From NCBI GenBank assembly GCA_029883045.1, contig JAOUJU010000071.1:1-8328 (forward strand): a stretch of 8,328 nt of DNA, written 5' to 3'. Within the stretch, counting starts at the first letter, position 1; each line of letters begins with the position of its first letter. Position numbers and translations under genes: made by a program. The stretch is from Rhodospirillaceae bacterium. GTDB lineage: Bacteria; Pseudomonadota; Alphaproteobacteria; Rhodospirillales; Magnetovibrionaceae. Positions 5,710-8,328 of this stretch are shown piece by piece. Below the pieces are notes generated by a model. It was not told where the DNA came from. It was given only the letters and a program-made list of their open reading frames with translations, and did no database searches.

Positions 5710-5738
5710 ATTGGCAAAATATCTAGCCATTAACCCCT
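5698..5738 (+). promoter_or_regulatory. Alternative hairpin in the leader of the 67-codon gene
   Basis: The arm AGGGTTTGGCTA (5698-5709), which can pair upstream with 5663-5675, can instead pair downstream: TGGCTA (5704-5709) with TAGCCA (5724-5729), then GGGTT (5699-5703) with AACCC (5732-5736) after a two-base bulge. The two pairings exclude each other. The downstream stem ends about 22 bases before the AAGGA ribosome binding site at 5760-5764. Whether it acts in RNA is unknown. Confidence 0.35.
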
Positions 5739-5771
5739 GGGAGAAAACAACCAAGACTTAAGGAAAATTTT

Positions 5772-5975
5772 ATGGCATCACACGCCGAAATAGCCGCCAA
5801 TCTACTGCGCAACGCAGCAATTTTTTTTCGTGATATTGGTGGGCAAAACCCTGAATTAAAAGAACAGATGGAAGTAAATGCCCGAACCTATGATGCGGTT
5901 GCCGATATGGTGCAATCTGATCCACATGGGGAAATGGCGCTTAACGCCGATGACGCTGGCAGTAGTGAAAATTAA
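5772..5975 (+). CDS. Small acidic helical hypothetical protein
   Basis: This 67-residue protein belongs to no family I can name. Residues 1-50 look like two amphipathic helices (about 4-20 and 27-49: HAEIAANLLRNAAIFFRDIG, then PELKEQMEVNARTYDAVADM). A Gly/Pro turn separates them, and the tail (51-67) is acidic and probably disordered. There is no signal peptide, membrane helix or catalytic motif. The start is well supported by AAGGA (5760-5764) with a 7-base gap, and the gene is convergent with ftsY, 22 bases away. The reading frame crosses a run of eight T (5821-5828, codons for Ile-Phe-Phe), a site prone to slippage. Helix periodicity and the good ribosome binding site argue for a real gene. 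Being small and cytosolic, it may be a protein-interaction module; the function is unknown. Confidence 0.72.
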   Translation: MASHAEIAANLLRNAAIFFRDIGGQNPELKEQMEVNARTYDAVADMVQSDPHGEMALNADDAGSSEN

Positions 5976-5992
5976 AAACGATTAATTGTTTT
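5975..5992. terminator. AT-rich near-palindrome between convergent genes
   Basis: The 18 bases from 5975 to 5992 match their own reverse complement at all but one symmetric pair: AAAAC and GTTTT arms flank ATTAAT. It lies between the stops of the 67-codon gene and ftsY, and T-rich DNA follows on both strands. It could serve as a weak two-way terminator, though the AT-only stem makes this uncertain. Confidence 0.3.
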
Positions 5993-5997
5993 AAAAT

Positions 5998-6915
5998 CTA
6001 TTCTAGACCCATTAGGTTTTTTGCAAAATCGCTGGCTGTAAATTCCTTTAGGTCATCAACCCCTTCGCCAATACCCAAGGCATGAACCGGCAGTTTGAAC
6101 CTGTCGGCCAATGCAACCACAACCCCACCTTTGGCGGTACCGTCTAATTTGGTCATCACCAATCCGCTTACGCCAACCATTTGCTTAAACGTTTCAACCT
6201 GGGCGTGGGCATTTTGTCCAACCGTGGCATCAAGCACCAGCAAAACATCGTGTGGTGCGGTTTCATCAATTTTTTTTATGACCCGGACAATTTTTTCCAG
6301 CTCGGCCATAAGGTCAGTTTTGTTTTGCAGGCGACCAGCGGTATCTATCAATAAAATATCAATATTTTTTTCTTTGGCTTGGGTCATGGCATCAAATGCC
6401 AACGATGCTGCATCCGAACCAATGGTGCTGGCAACAACCGTTGAACCAGTTCTTTCGCCCCATACCTGAAGCTGCTCAATGGCGGCAGCACGGAACGTAT
6501 CGCCCGCTGCAATCATTACGTTTTTGCCAGCCCCGGTAAATTGTTTTGCCAATTTTCCAATGGTTGTTGTTTTGCCTGCACCGTTTACACCGCAAACTAA
6601 AATGACATGCGGCCTAAGGGTTGAATCAATTTTTAGCGGAACAGTTACGGGGTCTAATATTTTTTCAATTTCCGTGGCAAGTGCTTGGCGCACTTCGGCG
6701 GCGTTAATTTCTTTGTTAAAACGCGTACGCCTTAGCTCGTTAATAACCATGGCTGCGGTTGTGGCCCCCATGTCAGATGCAATAAGAATTTCTTCCAATT
6801 CATCCAAAAGGCCGTCATCAAGTTTACGTTTGGCGGTGAACAGGTTTCCAATACCGTCTGTAATTTGCGCCGAAGAACGCCCCAAACCTTTTTTAAGTTT
6901 CTCTAACCAGCTCAT
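5998..6915 (-). CDS. ftsY: Signal recognition particle receptor FtsY
   Basis: FtsY is the SRP-receptor GTPase. It docks ribosome-nascent-chain-SRP complexes at the inner membrane so that membrane proteins enter the Sec translocon. The 305-residue protein has a helical N domain (about 1-95) and a GTPase G domain. P-loop GVNGAGKTTT is at 109-118, DTFRAAAIEQLQ (139-150) is the SRP-GTPase insertion motif, and DTAGRLQ (191-197), TKLDGTAKGG (255-264) and GIGEGVDDLKEF (281-292) complete the set. It lacks the long acidic A domain of the E. coli protein and starts with the short amphipathic MSWLEKLKKGLGRS, which probably serves as the membrane-targeting helix. The start lies 25 bases after the mtaB stop with only a weak GGAT upstream, so coupling to mtaB is likely. 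It is intact, with no missing motif. Confidence 0.98.
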   Translation of the reverse strand: MSWLEKLKKGLGRSSAQITDGIGNLFTAKRKLDDGLLDELEEILIASDMGATTAAMVINELRRTRFNKEINAAEVRQALATEIEKILDPVTVPLKIDSTLRPHVILVCGVNGAGKTTTIGKLAKQFTGAGKNVMIAAGDTFRAAAIEQLQVWGERTGSTVVASTIGSDAASLAFDAMTQAKEKNIDILLIDTAGRLQNKTDLMAELEKIVRVIKKIDETAPHDVLLVLDATVGQNAHAQVETFKQMVGVSGLVMTKLDGTAKGGVVVALADRFKLPVHALGIGEGVDDLKEFTASDFAKNLMGLE

Positions 6916-6940
6916 TAAAATTATCCGTTATTTAAAATGT

Positions 6941-8236
6941 TTAAACAACCACACGGCCATAAAGTTGGCCGTCAATTACGCCATCAATCTCGGCATCTAT
7001 AATTGTGCCGGGTGATTGTGGGGTGTTTAATTTAACCAAGGCAAAACATTCGCTTCTGGCGCTGTCCGGTTTTTCAACTAACACAGAAATTGTTTTACCA
7101 ATTAGCGAATGTAAGCGTTTTTGCAATTGCCCGTCGCCGCTCATGCGTAATTTTTTAGCGCGCTGCTTTATAATTTCCCCACCAATTTGGGGCATTTTTT
7201 CTGCGGGCGTTCCCGGGCGGGGGGAATAAGGAAAAACATGAAAATAATCCAAGCCCATTTGCAAAATACCATCTCTGGTATTTTCGGCCATCTCATCAGT
7301 TTCGGTGGGAAAGCCAGCTATTAAGTCTGCGCCTATGGCAATTTCTGGGCGCGCATCTCGCAATTTTTTTACTGTAGCAAGAACCATTTGGGGGGTGTGA
7401 CGGCGCTTCATGCGCTTTAACACTAGCGCGTCCATCGCTTGCAGGGAAAGATGAACATGGGGCATTAGCCGTGGTTCGGTTGCAAAAAGATTTATAAGTT
7501 TTTCATCTATCCGTGCCGGGTCAAGCGAGCTAAGGCGCAGGCGTAAAAGATCAGGCACGCCATCAAGGACCATTGTTATAATATCACTAAGCGCTAAATC
7601 ATCAGATAGATCGTCACCATAAGCCGCTATATCAACCCCGGTAAGGACGACCTCGTTGTAACCTTCGCGTACAATCTTTTTAACTTGGGTCACAATATCG
7701 TTTGCCTTGACCGCACGGTTGTGTCCACGTGCCGTCGGAATAATGCAAAAGGTGCAGGTGTTATCGCACCCTTGCTGGATCATCACAAATGCCCGGGCCC
7801 GACCTTCAAGCCCACTTACCAAATGCCCGCTTGTTTCGCGTAACAGCGAAATATCCGAAACGCAAATACTGCTTTCATCATTGGTGCCATTACCCCAAAG
7901 GGTATGGGCGGAAAGCTTTTCTTCGTTGCCAACTACGCGGTCAACCTCAACCATTTCGGCAAACCGTTCCGGGTTAAGCTGCGCCGCACAACCGGTTACA
8001 ATTATTTTTGTATCCGGGTTTTCGCGTCGTAGCCGCCTGATGGTTTGGCGCGCTTGGCGTTCGGCCTCAGCCGTTACAGCGCAGGTGTTAATTACCACCG
8101 CATTGGGGTTGCCGGCCTGAATTAATTGTTCGCGCATTACTTCGGATTCAAGCGTATTAAGACGACAGCCAAGGGTAATTATTTTTGGCCCACAATCATT
8201 TGTTTGTTTTTTAATAGGATCAGGCAATGAATTCAT
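6941..8236 (-). CDS. mtaB: tRNA t6A37 methylthiotransferase (MiaB/MtaB family)
   Basis: This radical-SAM enzyme adds a methylthio group to t6A at position 37 of ANN-decoding tRNAs such as tRNA-Lys, giving ms2t6A and stabilising codon reading. The 431 residues show the expected order. The N-terminal methylthiotransferase domain carries cluster-binding Cys24 (TLGCRLN), Cys52 (NTCAVT) and Cys83 (VTGCAAQ). The radical-SAM motif GCDNTCTFC provides Cys157, Cys161 and Cys164. RLRLSSLDP, GADLIAGFPTET and FPYSPRPGTPA follow, and a C-terminal TRAM-like RNA-binding region spans about 378-431. MtaB is favoured over MiaB and RimO by SLGCRLN-type starts, the KRMKRRH segment and the neighbours. The segment SLQAMDALVLKRM differs from the Gly usually expected after SLQA/S. 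The gene starts 3 bases after the dapF stop without a clear ribosome binding site, implying translational coupling. Confidence 0.96.
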   Translation of the reverse strand: MNSLPDPIKKQTNDCGPKIITLGCRLNTLESEVMREQLIQAGNPNAVVINTCAVTAEAERQARQTIRRLRRENPDTKIIVTGCAAQLNPERFAEMVEVDRVVGNEEKLSAHTLWGNGTNDESSICVSDISLLRETSGHLVSGLEGRARAFVMIQQGCDNTCTFCIIPTARGHNRAVKANDIVTQVKKIVREGYNEVVLTGVDIAAYGDDLSDDLALSDIITMVLDGVPDLLRLRLSSLDPARIDEKLINLFATEPRLMPHVHLSLQAMDALVLKRMKRRHTPQMVLATVKKLRDARPEIAIGADLIAGFPTETDEMAENTRDGILQMGLDYFHVFPYSPRPGTPAEKMPQIGGEIIKQRAKKLRMSGDGQLQKRLHSLIGKTISVLVEKPDSARSECFALVKLNTPQSPGTIIDAEIDGVIDGQLYGRVVV

Positions 8237-8239
8237 TTT

Positions 8240-8328
8240 TTATTGATCCAGCAATTCACGCGACATTAGGCCTGAAAAGCTTGTGGCAACTGGCCCGGTC
8301 ATAAGTACGTTATTATCGGCTAGCCATT
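8240..8328 (-). CDS. dapF: Diaminopimelate epimerase, C-terminal end only
   Basis: Only the last 28 codons are in the window; the gene runs off the right edge. They read WLADNNVLMTGPVATSFSGL and then MSRELLDQ before TAA. The VLMTGPVA-SF-G segment is characteristic of the end of diaminopimelate epimerase, the cytoplasmic enzyme converting LL- to meso-diaminopimelate for lysine and peptidoglycan. Two further points support the call: dapF directly upstream of mtaB and ftsY is a common alphaproteobacterial order, and the gap to mtaB is three bases. The catalytic cysteines lie outside the window and cannot be checked. Confidence 0.85.
   Translation of the reverse strand, partial: WLADNNVLMTGPVATSFSGLMSRELLDQ

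Noticed and set aside
1..8328. Mobile element, CRISPR array, tRNA or toxin-antitoxin locus
   Set aside because: No transposase, integrase, regularly spaced repeats, tRNA cloverleaf or toxin-antitoxin pair could be seen. The three small genes are too widely spaced and lack toxin or antitoxin motifs.

Overview
The window looks like chromosomal DNA from an alphaproteobacterium of moderate GC, possibly a member of or near Rhodospirillales. This rests on the minus-strand order dapF-mtaB-ftsY, the style of the PepSY/two-component operon, and CtrA-type boxes (TTAA-N7-TTAA) in front of small genes. The genus cannot be named from the sequence. No rRNA, tRNA, CRISPR array, transposase, integrase or phage gene was seen.

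Layout. Positions 1-256 are non-coding and hold a strong inverted repeat and a TATAAT-like -10. Positions 257-3440 form one plus-strand operon: a b-type cytochrome, a secreted PepSY protein (ATGA overlap), an OmpR-type response regulator and a membrane histidine kinase, closed by a likely intrinsic terminator at 3443-3466. A free-standing pgk (phosphoglycerate kinase) follows at 3566-4759. Positions 4760-5975 hold three small plus-strand genes of 64, 116 and 67 codons, separated by unusually structured intergenic DNA. On the minus strand, reading leftward from the right edge, come the 3' end of dapF, then mtaB (tRNA methylthiotransferase) and ftsY (SRP receptor).

How the genes work together. 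The first operon reads as an envelope-sensing unit. The kinase and regulator form a phosphorelay, the PepSY protein is a probable periplasmic accessory or target, and the cytochrome b is a probable membrane electron carrier; the signal is unknown. Pgk is housekeeping glycolysis/gluconeogenesis. dapF, mtaB and ftsY are housekeeping genes for cell-wall/lysine precursor synthesis, tRNA modification and membrane-protein targeting.

The least explained part is 4760-5975. The 64-codon gene has an exact CtrA box and a leader in which alternative hairpins compete around its ribosome binding site and start codon. The 116-codon gene has a one-mismatch CtrA box embedded in an inverted repeat. The 67-codon gene follows a three-arm alternative structure, which on the opposite strand ends in T7 and could terminate the ftsY transcript. 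A cell-cycle or motility role for this cluster is an inference, since none of the three proteins carries a catalytic motif I recognise.
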